Below, piece by piece: positions 22,441 to 35,480 of a stretch of DNA of 64,000 bases. Position 1 is the first letter of the stretch; the number at the start of each line of letters is the position of its first letter. Under the pieces are notes generated by a model that saw only the letters and a list, made by a program, of their open reading frames with translations, was not told the DNA's origin and searched no databases. The position numbers and the translations under genes were made by a program. Source of the DNA: Hemibagrus wyckioides (lineage: Eukaryota; Chordata; Actinopteri; Siluriformes; Bagridae). The DNA lies in contig NC_080710.1 of assembly GCF_019097595.1 (NCBI RefSeq), positions 24,361,780 through 24,425,779 on the forward strand, written 5' to 3'.

Positions 22441-24384
22441 ACATCCTGTAACTTATGGATCTTCAACTGTATTTCATATAATGTGATTGTGTTTTACATT
22501 ACTTTAAATTGTATTATATTTTGTTATGCTATACATTTAATGTATTATTTTTTATTTTAATAATAGCAAATATTTGTTTTTCCTTTTTTTTGAGTTGAGG
22601 AAATTGGAGGCCTGAGAGAAACGGATGAGGTGAAGACATGAAATATGGTAATGGGACATTAGTGACCAGAATAATGCAGTCGAACACTAGGGTTAAACCT
22701 TCAATGCTCAAATGGTTCTCTCAGATGATACCAAGAAAACTTATTTTAAGCAGGTAATTACCAAATCATACATAAATCACAGGTATGAGTGCTGGGAGAA
22801 AGTGTAATAGCGCCTGATGACTGCAACTGAGAACAATGCCATTAAGTTAACATAAAAATAGAGACCTTAATAATGTACAAACATTTGCTGAAAAACTGTC
22901 CTGTGTCCAGATAACATTCATAATCCTCCTGGTAGAATACCACACACACACACACACAAAATACGGGATTAAAAATGTGTGTGGAAGGAGGGATTTGACT
23001 TTAATTCATTATGGATATACATGGTTTAAGTCCTGTATTCTCAATCCCTGGGAAATTATAAGGTTTCAGGGTCAAATGAGCAACGTACAAGTCATTGTGG
23101 AGGCCTGGAATAGTGCATACACTGGCATAAGAAAAAGAAAAGAAAAAAATATCAAATATTTTGAAAAAGAAATAGGTCAGTAAAAAATAAAATAAATGTG
23201 GGTTATTAGTCTGTTCATGGGGAAAGCAGCTAATTTTTATAACCATTATATGTGTAAAAAAAAATGTAAAAGCATAAACGTAAATGCTTCTCCAAAAACC
23301 TAAACATAAAACTACATTTTCAGAAAAAATTTATTGTATAAATGTAGAAAGGGAAACACTTCTGCATAACATCTTCAAGTGTTCTCCCAGAGAGACACCC
23401 AAAGTTAAGATGGAACCTTACCCTTGAACCCTAATCATATATGTGTTTATTATAATTAATACTGATAGGTGTGAGAATGACGTGTTATATAGTACATATT
23501 CATTTTAAATAAATACACATCTATGACAAAAAAGGTAACCACACCTGTAACTCATACATTTAGGATGAAATTTTCTATGCTATGATTTAGACTTCAGGGC
23601 CAGATGTATTGGTATCTATAAAAACATCTGTGAACGCGGTCACTCGAAGATTATATATGTAATGAAACAAGTAATCCCATGTTTTTGGGAATGACAATGC
23701 TCTGAAGGTTTTCTGGCCTTGAGCTTCATTCAAAAAAACCATCTTTTACTAAAGCCACCTTTCTCTGTAAGATATGGAAATAGGATTCAAACATGAATAC
23801 ACAAGCGGGAAAGCCAGGGTAATAGGATTTCCTTCCTGCATTCCTGATAGATATTTTATGTCATTTATTTATATATATATATACGAACAAAGCTTAGGAT
23901 TACAGGCCTATACCACAAGTCATTTTAATTTTAATTTGTCTGCACATGATATACAGTATGATGCATTGACCTATAGGCTAGTGGATGACAAATAATCCTA
24001 GGAACATGTTATTAAAGCTTAGTGGGGATGACTGTGGATTTGTGAGGTTGTAAACATGGATCTGAATGCTCTGGTCCAAGTAAGAGTTCACATTATTGAT
24101 GCTGTCTTCATCCACGAGATATAGAAGAGGGATAAAGAGAAATAGCTCAGTAAAACCAGACTAAAGTGGGGCTTCCTTCTTCAATCTCTACACAGGGAAG
24201 AATTTATTACGATGCATATAGGAAATTTATTGCTACTTGCATGTAGAAGTAAAAATGTATTATTCAACATTGGACTTGAGATGTGAAGAGGAGTGTGGTG
24301 TAGAGGTGTGCATATGGAATGGGATCCCATAGGACACAAATAAAAAATGTTGCAAGAGCAGGTGGTCAGATATGAATCTTGTAG

Positions 24385-24430
<46 letters not shown>

Positions 24431-25317
24431 CTTATAATAATAAAGTTCTACCGTTTCCAATTATATTCATTAAAATTCTAATAATGGTCTTGTTTTGAAA
24501 ATATGGCCCACGGCCTGTGACCAGTCTGGGAAATGTTCTGATCCGGCGCACTTAATGAATTTACATTGTTTTAAATAAACTGAAAGATCTGTAACAAGCT
24601 AGTCTCTGTTATTCCACTAGGGGGCAAAATAGCTAAAAGATTTCAGGGTCACAAACTATTGAGTAATGGGGATGAATTTGGAATTACTATTATGTTTTTT
24701 GTTCTCTTTTTGTTGGATTTGTATGCTAATGACTTGCAGTCTGTTCCTGTGTTGTGTAGTTGATATATGTTCAATCTGTTCGCGCATTTAGATAAATGCC
24801 AATAAATGAGGCCATTAAAAGGAAGCTGTTGATGTGTTATTGGTGTATTAAACTGCCTTTTACATCTTTTAAAACTTTTGTTTTAGAACACAGTAACCTT
24901 GAATTAATGGTGTTCTTTTTTTTATTATTATTTCCTATGCAGTAAAAAATACAGGTAAGTCTTTTTTGAATCACTTAAATATTTTTATTTTTGGGAATCA
25001 GAACCAACTAAATAGCATGTAGAGGTAGAATCAATTGTTGGACTGGGTCAGAACTGTAGAAGTAGGCCACAAATTTCGGAGCAGAGTGTAATTAGACAGA
25101 GTTTATTACAGTTCAAATAAAAATGGAATAAAAATAAATAAATAAACAAATAAATAAATAAATAAAAAGAACAACATAAGCAAATTCCAGCATCTTATGG
25201 TTTTAATGTTCACATTTCCAAATGAATTATCTAAAAGCGGGCCACAAACCAAAGCCCATGCTTATTCACATTTCTCGCTAAGGTCACTGCACAGTAATGA
25301 CTCTACAGCTACCAAAC
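22441..25317. other. Intronic DNA with CA and GA microsatellites
   Basis: CA tract at 22940-22958 and GA tract at 24387-24428. The rest is AT-rich with no recognisable element. Confidence 0.45.
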
Positions 25318-25320
25318 TCG

Positions 25321-25552
25321 CTCATCCATGTCTTTATGGACCTTGCTTTGTGCACTGGTGTGCAGTCATGTTGGAACAGGAAGGGGTCATCACCAAACTG
25401 TTCCCACAAAGTTGGGAGCATGAAATTGTCCATAATGCTGAACCATTAAGAGTCCCTTTCACTGGAACTAAGGGGCCAAGCCCAACCCCTGAAAAACAAC
25501 ACCTGAATTCAATGATTTGGAGGGGTGTCCCAAAACTTTTGGTAATATAGTG
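25321..25552 (-). mobile_element. Tc1-like remnant with internal deletion
   Basis: Left part matches the Tc1 transposase region around the second catalytic Asp (on the plus strand tcatccatgtctttatggac, gttcccacaaagttgggagc, cactggaactaaggggccaa). It is then joined directly to the 5' terminal region (ttcaatgatttggaggggtg) and an inverted repeat ending acttttggtaatatagtg at 25552. The N-terminal half of the transposase is therefore deleted and the other end is truncated. The inverted repeat differs from copies 1 and 2 (gtcccaaaac in place of gagcgaatac), so it belongs to a sister subfamily. Confidence 0.8.
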
Positions 25553-27352
25553 AACATAAAGTACGTAAAACTTGATTTATATGGCATTTATATAGCATAT
25601 ATTTTCTATGTTTAAGGCTACTAAGTGTTACACAATAAAACAATAAAACCAAATCTGTATTAAAAAAATAAAAAACCTCATAAATATTCAAGACTGGCAA
25701 CAACAGACAAAAACAATAAAGAAATACTTGACAAACCACATAAGTACACTACAATGACTTTAAGTGGAGAGTCGACAAAACAGCACACCCGAGACGTCAC
25801 CACACAGCGCAGTAGACTCCATAGTCCTATCTTAATCAGTTAAAGGGGGATTCATGTAATAATACAGATCCTGAAAATCCACAGACACTTCTATGGAGAA
25901 TAAATGCTGTTTAATAACACAGCAACCATATGTGCCTATATAACCTGTCCAGTTATAGCTTTGTAAATTGTTTATAAAGGATTTAATGTTGGACTATAAA
26001 AATAAAGAACGATTTAGTTTGGAAGACTTTTAATAAGTGAAAGCAATAAGCAAAGTAAAGTGAAGTGCGATGAAGCCATGCTTCCATCTAGTGGAAGAAT
26101 GGAGCCAGTTCACAATGTAGTGAGTGAAGATACCCATGCACAAAGTTATATAAAAGTATATGTTATGTGAATAAGTATTCTGTTCTATTATATTTTAGAT
26201 GGTATGTCCAATATACTAATTGCCTATTGATACCTACAATATCAAGAACGATGGCATATGGTATAAACCTAGATTTAGATATAGATATTTTATGCTTATG
26301 CAAGTTTCCTTAGGAGGAAATCTTTCTTTAGGAGCTTTCACTATTTTTGTGAGTTTACCTTAGAAAAAACGGTTCCATTTTAAGCTGGCACACACACATT
26401 TCTAAAAAATCCTTGCAGTGTCCTGAACTCTGACGACACCATGAGAGAATAAAATCCTGGACCATAACAAGACCTTTTATTACCGACATACATCACACTA
26501 ATGCCCTCTCTATCACATTTATGGACTATCTGACATATTTGGATAAAATTTCTGCCATGTTGACATTTTTTCAAGGTGACTATGATTACTCATGACTATA
26601 AAAACTTGTCATAGCTATGATGGATAATGTAGTAGCACATGTTTGAAGCACATGGCTATACTGTAACAGGAGGCCAGAAGAGAAGACCTGTGCTCTGTGT
26701 AATGTCTCGGAAATATTTGCACAGAAATTTTACAGTCATGTAAACACACTGTAAATCAGCTAGTAAAAAAAAAAACAAAGTCTATGTAATATATCATGGC
26801 AGAAAGGGATAGCTAATTACAACCCCATTATAGTGAAGCTGAAGTGAAAATATAGGTTAAAGATGATGATATTTTTTACAGACATTGCACACAAGCAAAC
26901 CTTCTAGCAATTATTCACCACTAGAGGGCACAATTGAGCTTTCTTTCGTTCACCGCTAGCACACCGTACATTGAGAGAGCTCATAGCTGGGAATTCATTG
27001 GAATTTCTAGTGGCAGTAACAAACAGTAGCACTCTCTATCAGGTCTACATCAGATCTGAGTTCAGGAGAAACAGATATAACCTGTTCCCAAGAGACTGGA
27101 ACCTGTGATCTGTGCAATGTCTGTGCAGACCATAACACTTCTCCAGAGCTCGACTGGCTGAAGTGTTTTTGCTGTTTTTGCTATTTGCGAGTTGTTGCCA
27201 AGTCCCACCCAATAGCTAGCAGGATATCCACAAACTCTGAGAAGTCTAATATACTTTCTCTAAGATAGCTGGAAAGGTGTCTTCCTAAACTGCTGCTTGT
27301 TTAAATGGGATTTAAGAAGTGGGCGAACCAGGAATGTGGGATGTGTTCATTT
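25553..27352. other. Intronic DNA, nothing recognised
   Basis: AT-rich sequence without transposon ends, exons or long microsatellites. Confidence 0.45.
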
Positions 27353-27360
27353 CATGTTAC

Positions 27361-27622
27361 CAGGGGTGGACTTAGTGATTTGGGGGCCCTAAGCGATGCC
27401 AGGTATGGGAATCTCCCACATGTGCAGTACGATAGGAACGTTCCACTATTCATGAATCATGGGGGGGGGTCTTAATGGTTATAGACAGACCATACAATAT
27501 ACGATAGAAAAGTAATAAGTACAATATGATTGCTTGTTATTTCTTGCTATTGGTCGGGACTCCCTAGTTCCCCGGGGCCCTAAGCGTCTGCTTACCTCGC
27601 TTATTGGTTAAATCTGCCCCTG
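27361..27622. mobile_element. hAT-type MITE, 262 bp, with target duplication
   Basis: Starts caggggtggacttag and ends taaatctgcccctg, imperfect 14-bp inverted repeats. Both ends also share a subterminal ggggccctaagcg motif in opposite orientation. It is flanked by the perfect 8-bp duplication catgttac (27353-27360 and 27623-27630), the size typical of hAT transposition. There is no coding capacity, so it was mobilised by a transposase encoded elsewhere. A run of nine G lies inside it. Confidence 0.9.
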
Positions 27623-27954
27623 CATGTTACTATAAGGAGACCTCAACTGTGATATAAAAGAATTTTGAGTCAAACAATCATAGAGAGTTTCTGCCTCGAA
27701 TTCTTAAATTAACTAAATTTAATGCAGTGTCCAGTTACTTGTTTGTCAAAAATGATATCAAATTCCCTGAATGTTTTCAGATATTTCCGCTATGAGCCAA
27801 AATGAATCAACTGAGACAGTTGCTTTAATTTGTGGAAATTGGTAGGATGAGAGAAATCATAGTGGTGGAGGGGATATTAGTATAGTCAGCACATAGCTGT
27901 CTAAGGATGTATCACGAATTCCCAGCTCAATGCAAGAAACAGCTTGAAGCATAA

Positions 27955-28190
27955 CAAGCTTTGTTTTCATGTTTGCTTTGAGTTTGTCTTGTGGTTTTGT
28001 TTAATTCATGGAGGTTCTTTTATGTTTTGGGTCTTGTCACTTTTCCTGATTGTTTTCACTTGCTCTCAGTTCTGCTGTGATTAATTAGTCTATTTTTTTT
28101 TTTACCTTCCTGTGTCTTGGTCTCATAATAAAGACTTCATACATTTGTATAGATTAAGGTCTGAGCTGCGATATCCTGTGTCATGTTCAT
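27955..28190 (+). repeat. Possible LTR or transposon end, noncoding
   Basis: T-rich sequence 'gtttgctttgagtttgtctt', 'ttttcctgattgttttcact', 'ctcataataaagacttc' resembles terminal parts of fish dispersed elements. No inverted repeat or target duplication was found. Confidence 0.25.
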
Positions 28191-29833
28191 TGTTCTTTTA
28201 ACTCTTGCTTGTGTTTTGGTATTGATCAAAGACTACTAGGACCCGTATATGGAATAATGCTGATGATTATTGCATGACTCCTAATAAACCACACACTGAT
28301 CTTATGTATTTATTTCCTCAACTCACTGCACGTTATCTATTAAAGTTTAGTGCCAGAGCTAAATGTCATCCTAGTAAAGTCAGTCCACTCTGTGGCCAAC
28401 TTGGTGATGTTCCCAAGCAGTTATTGTCAGTCAGAATCTACTTGAATGGTGAAAAAACACATGTAGTAGAAATAGATCAACAGTGTGATTTGACACGGAT
28501 TTGACATCGCTGTTAAAATCTGACAAAAATGGCAATAAAGTAAAACAGGGTCCTCGGCTTTTTTTCCCTGTGCTCCTGCTACTGTGCATGGCCATTTCAT
28601 CATTATTTAAACAGAGCAATCTGTGCACCTGTCAGTGCAGGAATGTCACACATTTTTTTACTTACATCATATAGCTGCCACTGTGGACATCACATGCTCC
28701 CCCATTCATATTTCAAGCAGTGAAATAGCCTGTCTCAACCCACACTGTCTACATCTGAGCTCTTCTTGTCATTTACAAATACCACAGGTGCTGGAGATGC
28801 CCTTGTCCTAACCCTGCCCACAATCCGCTATTATTGAACAGGTGAACATGTTTGGAAGGGGCCGAGAATTCCCCAATTTTGCATATATCAGCAAACAATA
28901 AGGAGGAGTGAAAGCCCCTCCCTCCCATCTAGAGAACAGAGCTGATCAGAGTTCAACGAGATTCATGAGATTCAATGAACTCCCAACAGAACATAGTATA
29001 TTACACAACTCAGTGATCCAGGTACTCACGTTTGAGAGGTTTTTTTTTTTTTTGGAGAATAAAACAATAGATCTGTCTATATTTATGGGGCATCTGTTAT
29101 TTATTTATTTATTTATTTATTAATTATTATTATTTTTTGCAAAGCTTCAAAATGTAAAGGTTGCAGTCTGTTCGCTATCTACACAATTCTGTAAGCTGGT
29201 TTTCAGCAGAAAAATCAACATTTATAAATCTCCTTTGCACTGTGTTGTTGATAAATGTAAGTGAAAATGTGTAAATGGGGCTTTTTGTATTTAGTCCCAA
29301 CTCTTACTTTTACTGAAAGCAAATTTATTGATTGAATAGGAAAACAGAAATCTGGCTCACTAAACTAGAATGATCTTTGGGGTGGTGGAGAGAAGTTACC
29401 AGCTGGCCAAGGAGAGAGGAAGCGAGCCTGTGAATACTCACTCACTGACACACACACACACACATACACACCCAGAGCCCCTGTCACCTGCACTACTTAC
29501 TGTGATGTTGGTTAACTCCCAGTGGCTGTGTACAGATGGCAGTTTCAATGGACTCTCATTTATCATCATTCACAATCTAATCCAGTCAAATCAGTGCTGA
29601 CCTTCCAGTCGCACCCACACTGATTGTCTGTAATTTGGATGCTTCACACACACGCAGAGAGAGATAGAGAGAGGAGAACCCTAGGAGTCTGTAGAGTCCT
29701 GACACTCTAAATGTTCATTTTGAAGTAAGTATACTCGGAAAAGTGCACTTGGAAATCAAGTTTGCTCTCACTCGTTCCTCACTCTTTATCTCCAGATGAA
29801 CTTCAAATACACTTGCCAACACTATGTCTTTAA

Positions 29834-29884
<51 letters not shown>

Positions 29885-32800
29885 CTTTTGTTGTCAGAAC
29901 GAAGAGAGTGCATTTTAATCAAGGGCACACACAGGCACACAGAGACTGCATTAAGCCTATTTTAAAACTTCCAAATGGAGTGCATTAATTGGTCACGTTT
30001 TATTGACAGCAAGGCCAGACGGCTAAATTCTGACCCCGTCTTCACTAGAGCATTCATCTACAAGGCTCAAGAATCTATCTACTAGCTAATGTGGACAATC
30101 ATTCGTGTTAATCACCTATACACATAAATCAGTGTCACTTTACATTACGGTTCCCTTAACTAACATTATTTAATGCAATAGTTCAGATAAATCACCATGA
30201 ATAATCGGCAAGTAATAAGTGACTGAATAATTTAGGCCACATAAATGACCTAACTGAATTACATCATGTTACAAAGAGGCGGTAACTTGCTAGTCTCTTG
30301 CTTTTGAGCCTTTTTCTACCAACAATGCTTTTTCATTAAGGTAATGCTCATTTTGCCATTTGATTGTGTGAACACTGTTCAATGCAGGTTTTGTCTTATT
30401 TCATTCATTATATTATTATTATATTCAAAAATAAAACAAGTGTTGAATACTTTGTCACTGTTTCACGGTTTGTTCATGTTACATAATGCCATAAAGTAAA
30501 GGAGAGTATTTCTAAACCTGCTAGAAATATAAAGGCTTCTGTGCTGATTAATATTACTGTAGGTTTGAGCCTAGGGCATAGCTGATGATTTAAGACAGCT
30601 CAATGTCCATACACTCATGTAATGTAATGTCATGTAATACTGAGCTGTTTGTTCCTTGCTGTTGTTAACTGATTACATGTCAACCAGTAAGATTACATCT
30701 GAGGCAAACCTGAGTAGTGTGGTGCACCAGAAAGGTCAGGCGGTCTTTGTCATCTAAGCTCATTACAAAGCCTTTAGGATAAGTGATGTTTGAGGGGAAG
30801 CTCATCGTGAGTGTGTCATTTGTGTCAGTGTGTCATTTCACATAAGCAGAACTTTTGGTTGATTTTGAAATGTTTCCCTACCGCAAATCAGTCACCTCAC
30901 CAAACACATCTCTTATAATGAAACTGTTATTGTGCTTAGGTGATGTTTTCATTGGTGTAACAAGAAAAAGTGAAAAATCTGTGCCTGTCCATCAAGGCGT
31001 GAATGGGCTATAAATGATAATGGCACTTTATTACTTACTAAGGTATGCTGAAATGGTGCCATCAATGGAACATTGATTGTACCTTTAGTATATACATATA
31101 TTTTAGCTGGAAACCTTTAAAAATGATTAGACCTTAAGAACCATTACTCTGCTAAATTATTAAAGGTGTACCACATGCAGTTTCCTAGTGAATGCTACAA
31201 AACAATACCCTTATACCTTTGTAGGACAAGGAAACATGTAGTTTGGTACATTTATTTCTGAGAGTGCACACTATCCAGTGTACCAGCCTCACCCTGAGTG
31301 CTACAATGTGGTGAGATTTTAACTCTCCAGCTGATGGAGAGCTACTTCCTGTGTCCAGTAAAGTGATTTAGTGATTTCCTGTGTGCTGGCTGTGTTAACA
31401 TACGGGTCGGAATGCGCATGTATTACTCATGAAAAGAGAAATTCCATGCCAGACAGGAAATAAGAGATAGGAAATAAGATAGGTACGGAATCTAAACATT
31501 TTTAGGGCTCTTTTACACTGTTAGGAGAATGAATATTCTGATGTTGTAAGTCCATCTGGCTGGACTCATGTTTTGTTTGAATAATCGCCGTAGATGTTTT
31601 GGTACGATAAAAGACTTTGATGTAGCATTCTCCTTCTGTTTCATCCGTTTATCAAGTTTAATGCAGGAAGTGAGCTGTGCACATTTTCAGCATGCATGTT
31701 TTATCCAGATTCCTCATGGCCTCATAAGTGAATGCCCTGCATCCTGGCCTGGAGATAACTCTATCCAATTACCTGGTTTGTGTCTGTGAGTCTGTTTCTG
31801 TCAAACCCATGACGAAGCTTGAGGGTCTTCAGCTCTGAAAACCGCAGTGCTGAATCACGTTTTTGACTGCAGTAGGAAAATACACCGGTCCTAGCTATAT
31901 AAATGTCAATTTGTGCTATAAACACTGTCTTAAAGATTTGTCTCCAGTAGATCATTCTCATTTGTGTATAGCAGGCCTGATTTATCTGTGTTGCACGGGG
32001 CAGTTAAAACTGTCAGATGTAATTTGCAAAGAACAAGGCTGCCGATAATAAAATCTGGTCATTAAAATCTTATCTAGCACATCAGAGATCTGTGTTTTGT
32101 TTACAACCTCCAAATTAGCTTGATACAAAGTAAGTGCCTGGCTTGTGTGTACTTTACAAAGAACCAGAGACTAAGAAATAGATGCAAATGTGCCACGAAC
32201 ATGCAGTAGACACTCCCGGGCTGGGCTGGGCTGGGTGAGTGAGAGGGTTATAGAGCAGTGGGGAAACAGCTATTAAAACACATGCTGCTGAGACAAGTGG
32301 CAGAATTCAACAGCTGCCAAGACAAAGGTTCACACTCGCACGCACACTTACACACACGCACACGAATGCAAATGAAGCAAGCTCAATCTGTCTTCTTAAA
32401 TGGAATGAAATGAGTTGAAAAATAAGAAACAGGGGGTCTTAATAAGGAAAATTGCTTCAGCTACAGCATTCCTTTGTAGCACAATTTGCAGAGTTCCATC
32501 TGTTATTGCCAGTTCACAGTGATCTATTAAAGTAATTTTCCCGCCACGTAAAACCGAAATCAAACCGTGTTTTTCTTCTGTAGCCTGACATGTTTCTCAG
32601 GAATTTGCTGGATAATAGCTGAGGGATGGGGAGGTGATTCGTGATGTGGCATTGGATATTATTTTTTCCTGACTTGAGTTATGCAATCTAAAGTTGAAGA
32701 CTACGAGAGGAAGAGATATTTCTTTATGTGACATACATGTATATGCAACTCCTGTGATTCTCAGCCCACGGTCACATCACATGACCTCCTGCTGCACCAG

Positions 32801-35295
32801 TCCCTGCAATTACTAATGGAGCTCACCTGTTTGCAGTCACACTAATCTATTTAAATAACCAGGATCCTCTGCTTTACCTTATAACTCCTTGCCCCCAGCA
32901 TTGTGTGTGTCTGTAATGATTCCAGGTCTTGATATTTATTTATTTATTTATTTGAGTATTTTGGATCACAGCCCTCATTTGGATATAAAACATTTGTAAT
33001 TGTCTTCATGTTACACCACACCAGAGATATTAACTAAAAATATCCTAAGAACAATTTTAGGTTTTCTTCAAGTCAAATATATGCACCAGATTTGGAAACT
33101 TTTTTAGACTTATATATGCATAGAAATAAATCAAGCTTTCCTGCCTTTAAGCACTTTAAGCACAGTTATAGAGAGTCATAGAGAGTGTCATAGAGAGTGT
33201 CTCAGATAATCTAAATGTAGACTATTTCCCACACATATCTACAGTAAAACTGTGCTAAATTAAGCCTGACAGAGAGTTAGCTTAAATTCAACACTTGTGC
33301 CTAAAATACATGAAAAGTTAAATTCAACCAGAAGCAGCAAACCTAAAACATGGTTATTTTCTAATTCTAAATGAATAGTTCTATAGTTCCTAACCAACTC
33401 TACAGCAATATGATTATTTTAGTCCCATCTGAATAGACACCTCTGTAAATCTGAAGGCAGGAGCCCACTCTTGGGGGTGGGGCTTATAATCACATGTATT
33501 TACATTAAGCTGCATTTTTTTCGGAGCTCAGTTGCACAATTTCAAATGTCATGTTTGTGTACAGAGGTTTACACGTGATAGTCAATGATAGTTTACACTA
33601 AATTAATATGCTTACTATTTTCTTTCTGTGGTATTAACACTCAACTGACAAAGAAATATGCTTCTTGGATGCAGAGCTTGTCACTGTTCAGGAATACCTA
33701 CACACTAGGAGAAAATCTCATATATGGATAGAATTTTGATAGAAAAACTCATATAATTAAAATGATTCAAATTCTATAAATCTATATAGGCTGGAAAAAT
33801 GCTCTCAGTGCAATTGCTCACACCACAAAGGTTCGCTAATTACAGTGTTCCTGTGAGTAACATGACAAGTTATAAGAATCACATTACTCTGTAGCTGGTC
33901 CCAAGCATGGCTAGCTTCTACACCGGATGTGGACTGTGCTGCAGTTTGGTTGTGAAACCCAGACCTCTGTTTTTAAGTGGACCAGGGGTTGTATCTCTGG
34001 ATTTCTGCCAAGCTCATAAACAGCATTCACACTTCACCAAATCCACTAAACCCTGTGCTCATATGGCCCCAATCCATAACAACAAAAAGGTGTGTATGAA
34101 AATAACCTTCCAGGCAATAAAGGTGCTAAAGCCTCTTTATATTCAATGCACAAATAGATAGAATATAACATATGGGCATGAATGAGAAGGAAACAACACT
34201 ATGGGGAACTGCTTGTCACAATTCAATTTAATTGCCATCCAGGTACAAGAGTTTTAAGCCAGAGGATTTGTGTAAAAATGGCACGTAGTGAAAGTAATCT
34301 GTATGGGTAGGGTTAAAGTCAGCATGTAAATGAATTGATATGAGTTAAGGATGACATGGCAGGATTTTGTTACAAATGAAGTAATAAAAAAAGCAGTATG
34401 AATGCCAAACTTTTAAATTGTAAGAACATGCTAATAAAGAATAACATGCTATGATATGGGATATGTTACAGCCTTCAAGCTGAACGTATAATCTGTACCA
34501 ACAAGTCAAAATAAATGAGTAAATTGAGAGGGTTTGTCTTAACCATCTGCTGAATGATAGCAGTCTAAACTAAGGCTGGTACATATAACACCAAGTAGAA
34601 GTACTTTATTCACAGATTTAAAGCTTGGGGGTTTGGGGCTGAAATTGATTATGCATAATATTTTAATAGATGTTATACAGAACTGTTTTGAGAAAGGGAT
34701 TAGCAGCTATCAACATATGGTAGTACAAACAACAGGGTATATTCCTCTGTGAGAATGAGTTTCTCAGTTCAGGTAGCCATGATGTTAACGGGTTGACCAA
34801 CAGTTTACCTGCACTGACCCACTTTCTAAGTAAATAATCATTTCTGCTAAGACGGGATTCAGGCACTAAGCTAAAAGCTAAAACTGCATTATACGTGTTC
34901 TGACCAGAACAGAAGGCTGGATGGTTTGAAAGACACTTTAGAGAGGTGGAGAGATTCTGTATGGAAAATACATTGCCCAAAACCAAACTCCAGTGATGGG
35001 CAAGTAACTAAACATATCTTCAATGATGGGCAAGTAACAAGACATATAGAGCTCCAACCTACCCAGTTAATTTTAAAGTACCTTGTCATTTAATCGTGAT
35101 AAATGAGTTTAAGGCTTGCATCACATCAGTCTATTTTTTTTTGTTCTTTCGGGTAAATGTTTCCCTTTATTTACTGTTGATCTGTGGTTTTCTATGATTA
35201 GGCCACAGTAAAAATTACAACATCATTACTTTGAGTCATATTTTCCTGATGTAGTACATTTTTACAACCTGATTTGTTCTCGACCTGGACAAAAT
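28191..35295. other. Long intronic stretch, microsatellites only
   Basis: TTTA at 29098-29121, CA at 29447-29470, CT at 29837-29878, TTTA at 32936-32954. Over about 7 kb I recognise no transposon, SINE or exon. Whether parts are conserved noncoding sequence cannot be judged from one genome. Confidence 0.5.
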
Positions 35296-35296
35296 G

Positions 35297-35480
35297 GAAT
35301 GGTTACTCAATGATTAAGGCTTGCTTTAGACTATGATCAAAAGGTTGTGAAATCTAATCCCAGCATTTCCAAGCTGCCACCACTGGGTCCTTGATTAAAA
35401 TCCTTAAACTGCTCAGTTGTATCCAGTCCCAATCGTAAGACTCTTAGAGTAATTGCACTGTCGGAGCAGGCCACCATTTT
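35297..35480 (+). repeat. tRNA-derived SINE copy, degenerate
   Basis: Reads ggttactcaatgattaaggc (A-box region), aaggttgtgaaatctaatcc (B-box region), then agctgccaccactgggtcct and ttaaactgctcagttgtat. It is the same family as the 40264-40452 copy, with an altered 3' end. The tRNA-like head implies an ancestral internal RNA polymerase III promoter, now mutated. Confidence 0.7.

Noticed and set aside
24490..24640. Stretch with 'atggcccacggcctgtgacc' as a transposon end
   Set aside because: It faintly recalls dispersed repeats, but no terminal repeat, target duplication or second copy in the window supports it.
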